A DNA stretch of 64,000 nt from Bacillaceae bacterium IKA-2. GTDB lineage: Bacteria > Bacillota > Bacilli > Bacillales > Anaerobacillaceae. The stretch lies in NCBI GenBank assembly GCA_031761875.1, contig CP134492.1, positions 3,286,001 to 3,350,000 on the forward strand. Reading direction: 5' to 3'. A program made the position numbers and the translations under genes. Below the pieces are notes generated by a model. The model had not been told where the DNA came from. It saw only the letters and a program-made list of their open reading frames with translations, and made no database searches. Of the stretch, positions 17,334 through 28,272 are shown piece by piece; position 1 is the first letter of the stretch; each line of letters begins with the position of its first letter.

Positions 17334-19654
17334 TTTTTTTCTCCTACTAAAGCATGCTTTAATACTTCATCTAAGTGTGATACTGGGATAAACGTTAAAT
17401 CCGCTCGAATGCTTTCTGGAATATCATCAATATCTTTTTCATTGTCTTTTGGGATAATGATGATCTTCAAGCCAGCTCGATGCGCACTCATTGTTTTTTC
17501 CTTTAAGCCACCAATAGGTAATACACGGCCTCTTAACGTAATTTCACCTGTCATCCCTACTTCTTTACGCACTGCTCGTCCTGTTAGAGCTGAAATAAGG
17601 GCTGTGGCCATTGTGATCCCTGCTGAAGGGCCATCTTTTGGTGTTGCTCCTTCTGGGACGTGAATATGAATATCGTGTGTTTCATGAAAGGTTGGATCAA
17701 TGTCTAATTCCGCTGAACGAGACCGAATGTAAGAAAATGCTGCTTGGGCAGATTCTTTCATGACATCGCCAAGCTTACCGGTTAATGTTAGCTTACCTTT
17801 ACCAGGAGCAAGGGAAACCTCAATAGACAGAGTGTCACCTCCAGCAGTTGTGTAAGCTAGTCCTGTTGCTGCCCCTACTTGATCGACTTCTTCGGCAATT
17901 CCATAACGGAATTTTGGTTTACCTAACATTTGTTCAACTGTATTATTGGTGACAATGACTCGTTTTTTGTCTCCAGACACAATGATTTTCGCAGCTTTAC
18001 GGCAAAGTGTCGCCATTTGTCGCTCTAAATTTCGAACTCCAGCTTCACGTGTGTAGTAACGAACCACTTTCGTAATTGCTTCATCTTTTACTTGTATTTT
18101 TGATTTATTGAGACCATTTTCTTTTATTTGTTTAGGTAATAAAAACTGTTTACCGATATGAAGTTTTTCTAGTTCCGTATAACCAGGAATATAAATAATT
18201 TCCATTCGATCTAATAATGGTCCAGGAATTGTTCCAACATTATTTGCTGTTGTTACAAACATAACCTTCGACAAATCGTAAGCCTCTTCAATAAAATGAT
18301 CACTAAATGTATTGTTCTGTTCTGGATCAAGCACTTCCAATAATGCAGATGATGGATCACCTCTGAAATCATTGGCCATTTTATCAATTTCATCAAGGAG
18401 AAAAACAGGATTTATTGTTCCGGCTTTTTTCATTCCTTGAATGATCCGACCTGGCATTGCACCTACATAAGTCCGACGATGACCGCGAATTTCTGCTTCA
18501 TCTCGAACTCCACCTAAAGAAATTCGGACAAAGTTCCGATCTAATGATCTGGCAATCGATTTAGCTAACGATGTTTTCCCAACCCCAGGAGGTCCCGCTA
18601 AACAGAGAATAGGACCCTTTATCTGTTTAGTTAACTGTTGTACAGCCAAGTACTCAAGAACTCGTTCCTTAACTTTTTCTAATCCGTAATGATCCTCATT
18701 TAAAATTGTTTCTGTTCGTTTAATGTCTAAGACGTCTGCCGTCTCTTTAACCCAAGGCAAGTTAATGAGCCAATCTATATAATTACGAATGACTGAGCTT
18801 TCTGCAGAAGTTGCTGGCATTTTATCATAGCGCTCAAGTTCTTTTAATACTTTTTCTTCAATAGCTTCTGGCATCATTGCTTCTTCAATCCGCTCTTTAA
18901 AAACAGCCATTTCTCCTTCTTTTCCTTCTTTATCGCCAAGTTCTTTTTGGATAGCTTTCATTTGTTCGCGTAAATAGTATTCTTTTTGTGTTCGTTCCAT
19001 TGATTTTTTTACACGTTGACCAATTTTCTTTTCCAAACCCAGTACTTCTTTTTCATTATTTAAAATTTCAATTAGGTTCCCTAATCGTTCTTTTACAGAA
19101 ATTGTTTCTAAAATTTTCTGTTTTTGAACTATTTTTAATGGCAAATGGGAAGCAACTACATCTGCTAATCGACCCGGCTCAACGATATCTGCAACAGAAG
19201 CCAATGTTTCCGCTGAGATTTTTTTGGAAAGCCTTATATATTGGTCAAATTGAAGCAAAACATTTCGCATCAATGCTTGTTCCTCTGCATCGGCCAACAA
19301 TTCGTCTTCTACTAATGTCATTTCAACTTCGAAAAATTCCTCGTTTTCCAAAAAGCGCTCGACTCTCGCTCTTTGTATTCCTTCTACTAATACACGGATC
19401 GTTCCATTAGGAAGTTTTAACATTTGCTTCACTTTTGCGAGCGTTCCAATTGTATAAATTTCTTCCTTCGATGGTTCGTCAACAGCAATTTCTCTTTGTG
19501 TCGCAAGTAATATGTTGTGATCATTTACCATAACATGCTCTAGTGCCTGTACTGATTTATTTCGACCAACATCTAGGTGAAGTACCATTGTTGGGTAGAC
19601 GAGAATACCTCTTAAGGGCAAGAGCGGAATAATAATTTTATTTTCTTTTTCCAT
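17330..19654 (-). CDS. lonA: ATP-dependent protease LonA
   Basis: Soluble AAA+ protease (about 774 aa) that degrades misfolded and regulatory proteins. An N-terminal substrate-binding LON domain (about 8-200), a coiled-coil region, Walker A GPPGVGKT (about 354-361), Walker [10 protein letters not shown], and a C-terminal Ser-Lys peptidase domain with PKDGPSAG (Ser about 670-680) are seen. The frame is open nine codons further, but ATG 19654 is preferred: GGAGGTG lies eight bases before it and [16 protein letters not shown] matches the family start. It overlaps ysxC by four bases and follows lonB. Confidence 0.97.
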   Translation of the reverse strand: MEKENKIIIPLLPLRGILVYPTMVLHLDVGRNKSVQALEHVMVNDHNILLATQREIAVDEPSKEEIYTIGTLAKVKQMLKLPNGTIRVLVEGIQRARVERFLENEEFFEVEMTLVEDELLADAEEQALMRNVLLQFDQYIRLSKKISAETLASVADIVEPGRLADVVASHLPLKIVQKQKILETISVKERLGNLIEILNNEKEVLGLEKKIGQRVKKSMERTQKEYYLREQMKAIQKELGDKEGKEGEMAVFKERIEEAMMPEAIEEKVLKELERYDKMPATSAESSVIRNYIDWLINLPWVKETADVLDIKRTETILNEDHYGLEKVKERVLEYLAVQQLTKQIKGPILCLAGPPGVGKTSLAKSIARSLDRNFVRISLGGVRDEAEIRGHRRTYVGAMPGRIIQGMKKAGTINPVFLLDEIDKMANDFRGDPSSALLEVLDPEQNNTFSDHFIEEAYDLSKVMFVTTANNVGTIPGPLLDRMEIIYIPGYTELEKLHIGKQFLLPKQIKENGLNKSKIQVKDEAITKVVRYYTREAGVRNLERQMATLCRKAAKIIVSGDKKRVIVTNNTVEQMLGKPKFRYGIAEEVDQVGAATGLAYTTAGGDTLSIEVSLAPGKGKLTLTGKLGDVMKESAQAAFSYIRSRSAELDIDPTFHETHDIHIHVPEGATPKDGPSAGITMATALISALTGRAVRKEVGMTGEITLRGRVLPIGGLKEKTMSAHRAGLKIIIIPKDNEKDIDDIPESIRADLTFIPVSHLDEVLKHALVGEKK

Positions 19655-19872
19655 ATGTAACACACCTCCGTACAACATCATCTATTGTTTTAATCCAAGT
19701 TTAACTTTTACCTATATTTTTAACTATTATAGAGCAAATTTACCAATGTTAACCTTGTATAATTCTATCTTATCGTACTGTCTTTGTCTAATCTAACTAA
19801 TTTATTAGCTTCTTTAACTCTTAGCTTTGATGAAAAGGTGGACGTCGAGATATTGAAATCCACCTCCATCTA

Positions 19873-21555
19873 TTATATAAATGTTGTTTCTAGATCTGCA
19901 TGCTTATTAGCACTAGCTGGGATGACGTCTTCTTGCTGTAACTCTTCTTCTTTAACAAAAGCAAGATCAAAAACCTGTTGGAGTGTCCCGACACAAATCA
20001 CTTCAATATCTTCTTGTTCTTTAAATATAGCCTGATCATTTCCTTTAGGGATAATGACTCGTTCCACTCCTGCCTGCTTGGCTGCCTCTACTTTTGCAAC
20101 GACTCCTCCAATCGGTTTTACTTGACCATGGATACTTAATTCACCGGTCATCGCTAATTTATTATCAACTTTCAACCCATATATAGCAGAGTAAATAGCC
20201 GTTGCCATTGAAATCCCTGCTGATGGGCCATCAATAGGAGTTCCACCCGGAAAATTAACATGGATGTCATAGTCCTCTGTATAAACGCCCATTTGTTTCA
20301 GTACAGTTAAGACATTTTCCACTGACCCCTTTGCCATACTTTTCCTTTTAATAGAACGAACCCTATTTCCTGTACTTTCTTCTTCAGCAATACCGGTAAT
20401 ATTAATTTTCCCATTTCCTTTGTTTTCATATGCAGTCACTTCAATTTCAATAATAACTCCTGAATTCGGACCATATACTGCAAGTCCGTTAACTAGACCG
20501 ATTTCAGGTTCCTCGTGAATATTTTTCTCTGGACGTGGCGAACGTTGACTAGAGTGGATCACCCACTCTATATCTGAAATTTTTATTTTCTGACGATTCT
20601 CTGATATAGCAATTCCGGAAGAAATTTGAACAATATTTACTGCTTCGCGGCCATTTGTAGCATATTTAGAAATAAGTTCAAAGACACCGTCCTCGCACTC
20701 ATATTCAATTTTTGCGACTGCCCTTTTGGCAACAACAATAATTTCCGAAGGTGTTAACGCACGAAAATAGACTTCTAGGCAACGAGAACGAATTGCTGGT
20801 GGGATTTCACTCGGTGTTCTTGTAGTCGCTCCAATGAGACGGAAGTCAGCTGGTAAGCCGTTTTTAAAAATATCATGGATATGCTGTGGAATTTGTGTAT
20901 TTTCTTCACTATAATAAGCGCTCTCAAAAAATACTTTTCGATCTTCCAGTACTTTTAATAATTTATTAAATTGAATCGGGTGAAGTTCTCCTATCTCATC
21001 GATAAACAAAACACCACCATGAGCCTTCGTAACAGCGCCATGCTTAGGCTGTGGGATTCCTGCTTGACCCATGGAACCTGCTCCTTGATAAATAGGGTCA
21101 TGTACAGAACCAATAAGCGGGTCTGCAATACCTCGTTCATCAAAACGAGCTGTTGTTCCATCCAGTTCTATAAATATACTTGAGGCACGAAATGGAGAGG
21201 CTTTATTTTTCTTTGCTTCCTCCAAAACTAACCGGGCTGCTGCTGTTTTACCAACTCCTGGTGGTCCATAGACAATAATGTGCTGTGGGTTTGGTCCACA
21301 TAATGCAGCACGTAATGAACGGATCCCGTCATCTTGCCCAACAATTTCTGCAAAGCTTTGTGGGCGAACTTTTTCAGAAAGTGGCTCACTTAAATTGATT
21401 GATCTCAACCTTCTTAATTGTTCTAATTCTTTCTTTGATTCTTTATCAACTGAAACCCGTTGTGTACGTTGACTTTTTAAAAGATTCCAAAAGTAAACAC
21501 CAATTATCACACCAAAGAATAATTGAATTAACAACGCTATTCCTGTCCAATTCAT
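19873..21555 (-). CDS. lonB: Sporulation Lon-like protease LonB
   Basis: A membrane-anchored Lon-type protease of about 560 residues, expressed in the forespore in B. subtilis. One N-terminal membrane segment (WTGIALLIQLFFGVIIGVYFW), an AAA+ domain with Walker [10 protein letters not shown] and Walker B GVLFIDEIGEL, then the Lon peptidase domain with DGPSAG (Ser about 445) and a Lys in KPIGGV (about 480). The frame is open to 21627, but ATG 21555 (MNWTGI) is preferred because GGAGG precedes it and it matches known LonB starts. No clear SigF promoter could be assigned by eye. Confidence 0.95.
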   Translation of the reverse strand: MNWTGIALLIQLFFGVIIGVYFWNLLKSQRTQRVSVDKESKKELEQLRRLRSINLSEPLSEKVRPQSFAEIVGQDDGIRSLRAALCGPNPQHIIVYGPPGVGKTAAARLVLEEAKKNKASPFRASSIFIELDGTTARFDERGIADPLIGSVHDPIYQGAGSMGQAGIPQPKHGAVTKAHGGVLFIDEIGELHPIQFNKLLKVLEDRKVFFESAYYSEENTQIPQHIHDIFKNGLPADFRLIGATTRTPSEIPPAIRSRCLEVYFRALTPSEIIVVAKRAVAKIEYECEDGVFELISKYATNGREAVNIVQISSGIAISENRQKIKISDIEWVIHSSQRSPRPEKNIHEEPEIGLVNGLAVYGPNSGVIIEIEVTAYENKGNGKINITGIAEEESTGNRVRSIKRKSMAKGSVENVLTVLKQMGVYTEDYDIHVNFPGGTPIDGPSAGISMATAIYSAIYGLKVDNKLAMTGELSIHGQVKPIGGVVAKVEAAKQAGVERVIIPKGNDQAIFKEQEDIEVICVGTLQQVFDLAFVKEEELQQEDVIPASANKHADLETTFI

Positions 21556-21647
21556 GAAGTCCCCTCCTACATAATTTTCAAGATCCATGCCACTAGTATC
21601 TCCGCTAATAGATAGGGTAATCTCCAAAACAAGAGAAGGGAATAATT

Positions 21648-21676
21648 GTTACTTCTGCTGTAAAGGCAGAAGTAAC
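21648..21676. other. Perfect 11-bp hairpin upstream of lonB
   Basis: GTTACTTCTGC, a 7-base loop and GCAGAAGTAAC form a perfect palindrome about 95 bases before the lonB start and directly next to repeat copy C. There is no T run on either strand, so an intrinsic terminator is unlikely. It could be an operator or part of the repeat. Confidence 0.5.
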
Positions 21677-21793
21677 GTTGGAAAGTTGGAAAGTAGAAAG
21701 TTGGAAAAAAGTTCAAAAGCCTTTACGTACTGCTCTTGCTCTTGCTTTTGCTTTTGACTTTCAAACTTTCCGCTTTTGACTTTCCCTTTCCAG
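21677..21793. repeat. Palindromic simple-sequence element, copy C
   Basis: GTTGGAAAGTTGGAAAGTAG, core AGTTCAAAAGCCTTTACG, CTTTTG-type hexamers, and a right arm of CTTTC/CTTTCC units. It has the same orientation and plan as copies A, B and D, and lies between the clpX terminator and lonB. Confidence 0.72.
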
Positions 21794-21796
21794 CTA

Positions 21797-21837
21797 TAAA
21801 AAACTAGCTAGCGCCCGACGGGTGCTAGCTAGTTTTT
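21797..21837. terminator. Terminator of clpX
   Basis: An 11-bp stem AACTAGCTAGC/GCTAGCTAGTT with T runs on both sides. Since it abuts the clpX stop at 21838, the upstream-side A run on the minus strand is part of the gene end. Confidence 0.88.
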
Positions 21838-23106
21838 TTATGCACTTTCTTTTGGTAATAGATGTTGGATTATTTCACCATCTTTTGTTTCTAAGATCGG
21901 CGTTACTTTATCTGTAACTACTTCAGCTGTAATTTTACACTTAATGATATCGTCCCTTGAAGGAAGCTCGAACATGACATCAAGCATAATCCCTTCAATG
22001 ATCGAACGTAAGCCACGCGCTCCTGTTTTTCGTTCGATTGCATGTTTAGCTACTTCTACTAATGCTTCCTCAGTAAATTCAAGTGCAACATCGTCAAGTT
22101 CTAATAGCTTTACATATTGTTTTACTAATGCATTTTTTGGTTTTGTTAAAATTTCAATTAGAGCTCCTTCATCAAGCGGCTCTAAGCTTGAAATAACTGG
22201 AAGTCGGCCGATGAATTCAGGAATTAATCCAAAACGTAATAAATCTTCAGGTAATACTTTAGCTAGGTATTCACCAGTTTTTAAATCCTCTTGTTTACCT
22301 TCAGATCCAAAACCAATAACCTTTTTACCTAAACGACGCTTAATAATTTGTTCGATCCCGTCAAAGGCACCACCGACAATAAATAAAATATTCGTTGTAT
22401 CAATTTGAATAAACTCTTGATGCGGGTGCTTTCTTCCGCCCTGCGGCGGTACACTTGCTGTTGTTCCTTCAAGTATTTTCAATAGCGCTTGCTGAACACC
22501 TTCACCTGAAACGTCACGGGTAATTGATGGATTTTCAGATTTACGAGCTACTTTATCAATTTCATCAATATAAATAATTCCTTTTTCAGCTTTTTCAACA
22601 TCGTAATCAGCCGCTTGAATCAGTTTCAAGAGAATGTTTTCAACGTCTTCGCCAACGTATCCAGCTTCTGTTAGACTTGTCGCATCAGCAATCGCGAACG
22701 GCACATTTAGAATACGAGCCATCGTTTGAGCTAATAACGTTTTACCACTACCTGTTGGTCCAATCATACAAATATTACTTTTTGAAAGTTCCACATCGTC
22801 TGCCTTTTGGGTTGAATTAACTCGCTTATAGTGATTATATACGGCAACAGATAATGTCTTTTTAGCTTGTTCTTGTCCAATTACATAGTCTTCCAAAATG
22901 TTAATAATTTCCTTAGGTTTAGGGATATCTTGAAAATCAACCTCTTCTTCTGTCCCAAGTTCTTCTTCAACAATTTCTGTACATAATTCAATACATTCAT
23001 CACATATATATACACCTGGTCCGGCTACAAGCTTTCTTACTTGATCTTGCGTTTTGCCACAAAAAGAACACTTAAGCTGTCCTTTTTCATCATTAAATTT
23101 AAACAT
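21838..23106 (-). CDS. clpX: ATP-dependent Clp protease ATP-binding subunit ClpX
   Basis: AAA+ unfoldase (422 aa) that recognises tagged substrates and feeds them to the ClpP peptidase. N-terminal C4 zinc-binding domain (CSFCGKTQ ... CDECIELC, about 12-40), Walker A GPTGSGKT (about 116-123), Walker [10 protein letters not shown], and the IGF loop that docks on ClpP (VIGFGSE, about 268-274). It follows tig, the usual Bacillus order, but is separated from it by 355 bases with its own promoter region and a terminator, so it is probably transcribed separately. Start ATG 23106 with GAGGGGTG upstream. Confidence 0.98.
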   Translation of the reverse strand: MFKFNDEKGQLKCSFCGKTQDQVRKLVAGPGVYICDECIELCTEIVEEELGTEEEVDFQDIPKPKEIINILEDYVIGQEQAKKTLSVAVYNHYKRVNSTQKADDVELSKSNICMIGPTGSGKTLLAQTMARILNVPFAIADATSLTEAGYVGEDVENILLKLIQAADYDVEKAEKGIIYIDEIDKVARKSENPSITRDVSGEGVQQALLKILEGTTASVPPQGGRKHPHQEFIQIDTTNILFIVGGAFDGIEQIIKRRLGKKVIGFGSEGKQEDLKTGEYLAKVLPEDLLRFGLIPEFIGRLPVISSLEPLDEGALIEILTKPKNALVKQYVKLLELDDVALEFTEEALVEVAKHAIERKTGARGLRSIIEGIMLDVMFELPSRDDIIKCKITAEVVTDKVTPILETKDGEIIQHLLPKESA

Positions 23107-23414
23107 AAATTTTCACCCCTCAAAGATAGTTCTATATCGTAAATTAGATTATGTTTACTAAGATTCAACAGTTAACCTTCATAATTCTTTATGTATTGGA
23201 TTTTATCATATTTAACTCCAGTGTTGCTAATAGAAGCACCTATACTTTTTAAAATATGTAACTCATTATGTAGAAAGTTATATCAGCTTAATTATTAATG
23301 GACTTATTTCAAAACAGATTCAACGAATAATAGTAACTAACAAAGTCCACACTTAAGTATATGTTATTATGTTAAATTTTACCTCCTTTTTCTTAATTAC
23401 AAGTATTTAATGTA
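23107..23414. other. Intergenic region between tig terminator and clpX
   Basis: About 300 AT-rich bases with no open frame I can support. It should hold the clpX promoter; ATGATAAAAT on the minus strand near 23210 is a plausible -10 region, but no convincing -35 accompanies it. No HrcA (CIRCE) element or clear CtsR-like heptad pair was seen. Confidence 0.4.
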
Positions 23415-23449
23415 TAAAACAAGGCACGAATTTATCTCGCGCCTTGTCA
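23415..23449 (-). terminator. Terminator of tig
   Basis: ACAAGGCGCGA, a 7-base loop and TCGTGCCTTGT (one G-U pair) followed by TTTTAT on the minus strand, 13 bases after the tig stop. Confidence 0.82.
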
Positions 23450-23461
23450 ATATTCAATACT

Positions 23462-24760
23462 TTATTTTCCAGCAAGTTTACTATTTTCGACTAAGAAATC
23501 TACTGCTTTGCGAACTTTTAAATCGCCCTTCAAAGCCTCGATGCCACCTTGTGTTTCTAAAATTTGCTTTAACTCGTCTACTGGACGCTTGTAAAGCTCT
23601 GCCATTTTCTCTAGCTCAGCTGCTACGTCTTCTTCAGAAGCTTCAAGACTTTCTTTCTCAGCAATCGCTTCAAGAGTTAGATTGATCCGAACTCGCTTAT
23701 CAGCATCTACTTTAAACTGCTCACGCATTTTAGTTTCATCTGATCCCGAAAATTGGTAATACATATCAAGACTCATTCCTTGTCCTTGAAGACGTTGACC
23801 AAATTCTTCTAACATGCGGTCAACTTCAGTTGTAATCATTGAATCAGGAATCTCAATTGTCGAATTTTCAGCAGCTGTTTCCACTAGTGTGTCACGCTTA
23901 TTATTATCTGCTTCTATTCCTCTATCTTTGTGCATTTTCTCTTTGATTTCCTTCTTTAAATCTTCTAACGTTTCCACTTCTTCATTGACGTCTTTTGCAA
24001 ACTCATCGTCAAGCTCAGGAAGTTGTTTTCGCTTAATGTCATGCACAGTTACCTTAAAGACAGCCAATTTCCCAGCAAGATCTGGAGCGTGATATTCCTC
24101 AGGGAAAGTTACTTCAACGTCTTTCTCGACTCCTGATTTAACACCAACTAATTGCTCTTCAAAGCCTGGAATAAAAGAATTTGATCCAATTTCAAGTGAA
24201 TAATTTTCTCCTTTTCCACCTTCAAACGGCTCACCGTCCACAAAGCCTTCAAAGTCGATAACTACTGTATCTCCGTTAACAACAGCTTCGTCTTCAACGA
24301 CTGTTAATTCTGCGTGCTTTTCTTGAAGTTGTTTTAATTCTAACTCAACATCCTCGTCTGTAACAATTGTTTCCAATTCTTCTACTTCTAAACCTTTATA
24401 TTCTCCAAGATTTACTTCTGGTTTTACCGTAACTGTTGCTTTTATAATTAAATTTTTACCTTTAGAGATTTCTTCTACGTCAATTTCAGGGCGATCGACA
24501 GGCTCAATTTTTGTTTCCATCACAGCGCCTGCGTATGCTTCTGGTAGTAGAATATCAATAGCGTCTTGGTACAATGATTCTACACCAAAGCGTTGTTCAA
24601 ACATCGGACGCGGTATTTTCCCTTTACGAAATCCTGGAATATTTACTTTTTTTACTACCTTTTTGAAAGCTTCATCTAAAGCTGTATCTACTTTAGCCGC
24701 TTCTACTTCAATTGTAAGAACACCTTGGTTTCCTTCTAACTTTTCCCATTTTGCACTCAT
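23462..24760 (-). CDS. tig: Trigger factor (ribosome-associated chaperone, PPIase)
   Basis: Cytosolic chaperone (432 aa) that binds ribosomal protein L23 at the exit tunnel and folds nascent chains. The N-terminal ribosome-binding domain carries the signature FRKGKIPR (about 44-51). The FKBP-type PPIase domain covers about 160-245 ([20 protein letters not shown]), and the C-terminal chaperone domain is helical and charged. Normal length. ATG 24760 follows GGAGGGAAAG. Gene order ysoA-tig-clpX is as in B. subtilis. Confidence 0.98.
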   Translation of the reverse strand: MSAKWEKLEGNQGVLTIEVEAAKVDTALDEAFKKVVKKVNIPGFRKGKIPRPMFEQRFGVESLYQDAIDILLPEAYAGAVMETKIEPVDRPEIDVEEISKGKNLIIKATVTVKPEVNLGEYKGLEVEELETIVTDEDVELELKQLQEKHAELTVVEDEAVVNGDTVVIDFEGFVDGEPFEGGKGENYSLEIGSNSFIPGFEEQLVGVKSGVEKDVEVTFPEEYHAPDLAGKLAVFKVTVHDIKRKQLPELDDEFAKDVNEEVETLEDLKKEIKEKMHKDRGIEADNNKRDTLVETAAENSTIEIPDSMITTEVDRMLEEFGQRLQGQGMSLDMYYQFSGSDETKMREQFKVDADKRVRINLTLEAIAEKESLEASEEDVAAELEKMAELYKRPVDELKQILETQGGIEALKGDLKVRKAVDFLVENSKLAGK

Positions 24761-24957
24761 TTATTCTTTCCCTCCAACATTTTCATCGTTAAGTATTTTT
24801 AGCTTGTCTTACTGGATTATATGATAATACACCTTTACAACCATTACATTATAACATAGAGCTAGATGATTTCAACTGTCATACCTTTGGTTTACCTTGG
24901 AAATTTTCTATCTAAGTATTTTTTAAAAAATAAGTATATCCGTTTTTACTTTGAATA

Positions 24958-25046
24958 ATGTCTAGCTCCAAGTCACATCCTTGAGTTACTTCATAGCAGG
25001 TTTGCGACGAGTAACCGCAGGAGCAAGCGCCATCAGCTCGACTGCT
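24958..25046. repeat. GAGCTAGACA-type intergenic repeat, copy 1
   Basis: On the minus strand it begins AAGAAAAGCAGTCGAGCTGA, has GGCGCT in the middle and ends GGAGCTAGACA. It is related to the copies at 40628, 52572, 53190 and 58735, and lies just after ysoA. It is the longest copy. Confidence 0.6.
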
Positions 25047-25053
25047 TTTCTTA

Positions 25054-26079
25054 TTATGTATAACTCTTATATGTTCCCTTTTCTACTTTCATGATCTCGG
25101 TCGCACAAGCAACCATTTCATCGATGTCAACTTCATATTGGCTAGCAATTTCAAAGTCATCCCATTCAAGTCCAATCATTTCTAATCCCACTCTATGAAT
25201 AGCTGCTGCCCATAATTTTGGAGTTAGCGGATTTGGAGAAAGCGGATAAATGGCAAAGAGATAATGCCACCATGTTTGACTAACCATTTCAAACAAACTC
25301 GGATTGTCACTTTCAAGATGAGTAGCTAAAATTTCAATGGTGTTTTTACCAAATTTTTCATGAAACACATCTTCAAGATCTGCAACATTTATGGTAATCT
25401 CTTTACCAAATTTATGTATAGCTATATCTTCATTGACATTTTTTTCTTTTAGTAATTGTAAAGCGATACTCTTTAACACTGGATCGTAATGAACATTTAC
25501 TAAAAACTCTTTTGTTGCTTTAATAAAAACTGTACTAGACATTTTCCCTAGCATTTGTATGGCCAACAATTGTTTTTCAGTTGAACCAAAAGTCAGCATC
25601 TGAATAAGCTCTTCGGGCGGATCTTTCAAATCTTCATCAATTTCAATCTTTGCTCCATCATCTTCCATTTGGCGGCTAAAGTGCAAAAGTTGATAAAATG
25701 ATTCCGCTAAATGAGCTGGTAGCTTCTCTTCAGCGATAATTCCTTCAAGCATACTGACAACTTCATCATACTGGCCAAGTTGAACCAATAATGAAATATG
25801 CACTTGAAGAATATCATAATAATTTCCAATATCTTCTTTGAGCATCTTTTCGGTAACTATTTTTGCTTCGTCAAGTTTACTTTGTTCAATTAAACTTAAA
25901 GCAACGCCGAATCTGCCTTGGGGATGGTCTGGTTCAATTTCTAAGGCTTGTTCAAAAAATGTGCATGCTTTTGAAAACTTCTTCTCTTTTAACGAATCCA
26001 TTCCTTTTACTACAAGCTTTTCGACAAGGCCTGGAAACAAAACTACCTTTTCCTTCACTTTTTTTTGTTTCTCATTCAT
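25054..26079 (-). CDS. ysoA: TPR-repeat protein YsoA-like
   Basis: A soluble 341-residue protein with tetratricopeptide repeats in its N-terminal half (MDSLKEKKFSKACTFFEQALEIEPDHPQGRFGVALSLIEQ, then YDILQVHISLLVQLGQYDEVVSMLEGIIAEE) and a helical C-terminal half of unknown fold. TPRs mediate protein contacts; the cellular role is not known. Its place between leuD and tig is the place of ysoA in B. subtilis, and the length is close. No signal peptide or catalytic motif. The start ATG has GCGAGGG upstream. Confidence 0.85.
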   Translation of the reverse strand: MNEKQKKVKEKVVLFPGLVEKLVVKGMDSLKEKKFSKACTFFEQALEIEPDHPQGRFGVALSLIEQSKLDEAKIVTEKMLKEDIGNYYDILQVHISLLVQLGQYDEVVSMLEGIIAEEKLPAHLAESFYQLLHFSRQMEDDGAKIEIDEDLKDPPEELIQMLTFGSTEKQLLAIQMLGKMSSTVFIKATKEFLVNVHYDPVLKSIALQLLKEKNVNEDIAIHKFGKEITINVADLEDVFHEKFGKNTIEILATHLESDNPSLFEMVSQTWWHYLFAIYPLSPNPLTPKLWAAAIHRVGLEMIGLEWDDFEIASQYEVDIDEMVACATEIMKVEKGTYKSYT

Positions 26080-26186
26080 GAAACCCTCGCTCCACTCTTT
26101 AAGTCACTTCTTTTCAATTTAGTGTACCATTCCCAAAAATGAAATACAACGAAACGTGTTTTTTTATCTCTATATTTAACAAAGAA

Positions 26187-26212
26187 CGGGGAAACTCTAT
26201 TGAGCTACCCCG
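26187..26212 (-). terminator. Hairpin after leuD
   Basis: CGGGG-t-AGCTC, AATA loop, GAGTT-t-CCCCG directly after the leuD stop at 26229. The following TTCTTTGTT is only a partial T run. Confidence 0.6.
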
Positions 26213-26228
26213 ATAATTGCCCTAATCT

Positions 26229-26816
26229 TTAAAGGGCTTTTTGTTTTTCATATTCAACAATTTGATCTTCATAATTCAGCGTAATAGAAACTTCATCCCA
26301 GCCGTTCAAGAGCATATCTTTCCAATATCCATCAATTGCAAAATTTGTTGAAAAAGCTTGATTATCATATACACGTTGTTGTTCAAGATCAACTGTTAAT
26401 TCATAAACACCTTGATTGGCTTTTTCTAACAATTCATTTACTTCTGCATCTTTAAGCTGAATCGCTAATATTCCATTTTTTACACAGTTATTATAAAAAA
26501 TATCTGCAAAGTTTGGAGCGATAATAACTTGAAAGCCATAATCTTGTAATGCCCACGGTGCATGCTCTCTTGAAGAGCCACAGCCGAAGTTTTGATTGGC
26601 GACTAAAATAGTCGCATTCTTATTATGTGATTGATTTAATTCGAAATTCTCATTATTTGAACCATCTGAATTAAAACGCCAATCAAAAAATAAAAATTGT
26701 CCAAAACCAGTTCGTTCAATACGTTTTAAAAACTGCTTCGGAATGATTTGATCTGTGTCAACATTAACACGATTCATTGCTGCCACATTTCCTTTATGAA
26801 TGTTAAAACCAGCCAT
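26229..26816 (-). CDS. leuD: 3-isopropylmalate dehydratase small subunit
   Basis: Swivel-domain subunit (195 aa) of isopropylmalate isomerase, which with LeuC converts 2- to 3-isopropylmalate in leucine synthesis. Family marks: NVDTDQIIPKQFLKRI (about 19-34), NFGCGSSREHAPWAL (about 75-89) and IIAPNFADIFYNNC. Last gene of the ilv-leu operon, 31 bases after leuC, followed by a hairpin terminator. Normal length. Confidence 0.98.
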   Translation of the reverse strand: MAGFNIHKGNVAAMNRVNVDTDQIIPKQFLKRIERTGFGQFLFFDWRFNSDGSNNENFELNQSHNKNATILVANQNFGCGSSREHAPWALQDYGFQVIIAPNFADIFYNNCVKNGILAIQLKDAEVNELLEKANQGVYELTVDLEQQRVYDNQAFSTNFAIDGYWKDMLLNGWDEVSITLNYEDQIVEYEKQKAL

Positions 26817-26847
26817 CTTTGTTGCTCCCTCCTTTTGAAATCTTCTA

Positions 26848-28260
26848 TTAAACTATTGCTGCAGCTAACGAACGAACATCTACAAATTTACCAGTAATAG
26901 CTGCCGCTGCAGCCATAGCCGGACTAACTAGATGTGTGCGAGCACCTTTACCTTGACGTCCTTCAAAATTCCGATTAGAAGTTGAAGCACAACGCTCGCC
27001 TTCAGGAACAAAATCTGGATTCATACTTAAGCACATACTACAACCAGACTCACGCCACTCAAATCCAGCATCCACAAAAATTTGATCTAATCCTTCTGCT
27101 TCTGCTTCCAATTTTATTTTCTGTGAACCTGGAACGACCATAGCTCGTACACCAGACGCTACTTTTCTGCCATTAGCAACTTGTGCTGCTGCTCGTAAAT
27201 CACTCATTCTTGAGTTCGTACATGATCCAATAAACACGTGCTGTACTTCTACATCTGTCATAGCTGTTCCGGCAGTAAGTCCCATATACTCAAGTCCTTG
27301 TTCAATGGCTCTTTTGTCAGCATCATTTGTAGCATCAGCTGGATTTGGGACAACACCGTTAATCCCGATTCCTTGAGAAGGGTTTGTTCCCCATGTAACT
27401 TGAGGCTCAATTTCATTGGCATCAATTTCAACTGTTTTATCATAAACAGCGCCTTCATCTGAAACTAATTCTTTCCACTCAGCAACTGCTTTCTCAAATT
27501 CTTCTCCTTGTGGAGCAAATTCCTTACCTTTTATATACTCAAAAGTAATTTCGTCAGGAGCGATTAATCCAGCCTTTGCACCTGCTTCTATACTCATATT
27601 ACAAACTGTCATTCGCTCTTCCATCGTCATATTTCGGATTGCTTGACCCGCAAATTCAATGACTGAACCTGTTCCAAAGTTAACACCAAACTTTGCAATA
27701 ATTGCTAAAATTACATCCTTTGCCGTCACTCCTAAAGGAAGGTCACCTAATACATTAACTTGCAAAGTATTAGGTTTTGATTGCCATAGCGTTTGTGTGC
27801 TAAGTACATGCTCAACTTCGCTTGTTCCAATCCCAAATGCTAGTGCTCCAAAAGCTCCGTGTGTTGAAGTATGGCTATCTCCACATACAATTGTTTTTCC
27901 AGGTTGTGTTAAACCAAGTTCCGGCCCAATAACATGAACGATTCCGCTATCTGGGCTGTTTAAATCAGCAATTTTAATTCCGAATTCACGACAGTTTTCT
28001 GCTAACGTATCCATCTGTTTTTTTGCTATCTCATCTTTAATAATATAGCGATCTACTGTAGGAACATTGTGGTCCATCGTTGCAAAGGTAAGTTCTGGTC
28101 GACGAACTGTTCTTCCTTTTAAGCGTAATCCTTCAAATGCTTGTGGGGAGGTTACTTCATGAACCATATGAAGGTCAATGTATAAAAGAGTTGGTTTAGC
28201 TGTCTCTTCAACGACGGTGTGTTTTTCCCAAATTTTTTCAATAATTGTCTTTCGTTTCAT
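26848..28260 (-). CDS. leuC: 3-isopropylmalate dehydratase large subunit
   Basis: Aconitase-family [4Fe-4S] subunit (470 aa) of isopropylmalate isomerase. The cluster cysteines are in [12 protein letters not shown] (about 348) and [13 protein letters not shown] (about 408-411). [19 protein letters not shown] and [13 protein letters not shown] are typical of the family. The ATG at 28260 is preferred to the in-frame TTG one codon earlier, with AGGAGAGG upstream. It follows leuB by 12 bases and pairs with leuD. Confidence 0.98.
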   Translation of the reverse strand: MKRKTIIEKIWEKHTVVEETAKPTLLYIDLHMVHEVTSPQAFEGLRLKGRTVRRPELTFATMDHNVPTVDRYIIKDEIAKKQMDTLAENCREFGIKIADLNSPDSGIVHVIGPELGLTQPGKTIVCGDSHTSTHGAFGALAFGIGTSEVEHVLSTQTLWQSKPNTLQVNVLGDLPLGVTAKDVILAIIAKFGVNFGTGSVIEFAGQAIRNMTMEERMTVCNMSIEAGAKAGLIAPDEITFEYIKGKEFAPQGEEFEKAVAEWKELVSDEGAVYDKTVEIDANEIEPQVTWGTNPSQGIGINGVVPNPADATNDADKRAIEQGLEYMGLTAGTAMTDVEVQHVFIGSCTNSRMSDLRAAAQVANGRKVASGVRAMVVPGSQKIKLEAEAEGLDQIFVDAGFEWRESGCSMCLSMNPDFVPEGERCASTSNRNFEGRQGKGARTHLVSPAMAAAAAITGKFVDVRSLAAAIV

Positions 28261-28272
28261 CAAGATCCTCTC

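Noticed and set aside
17330-21555. lonA and lonB as a recent tandem duplication
   Set aside because: They are the standard, deeply diverged pair in Bacillus with different domain plans (LonB has a membrane anchor and no N-terminal LON domain).
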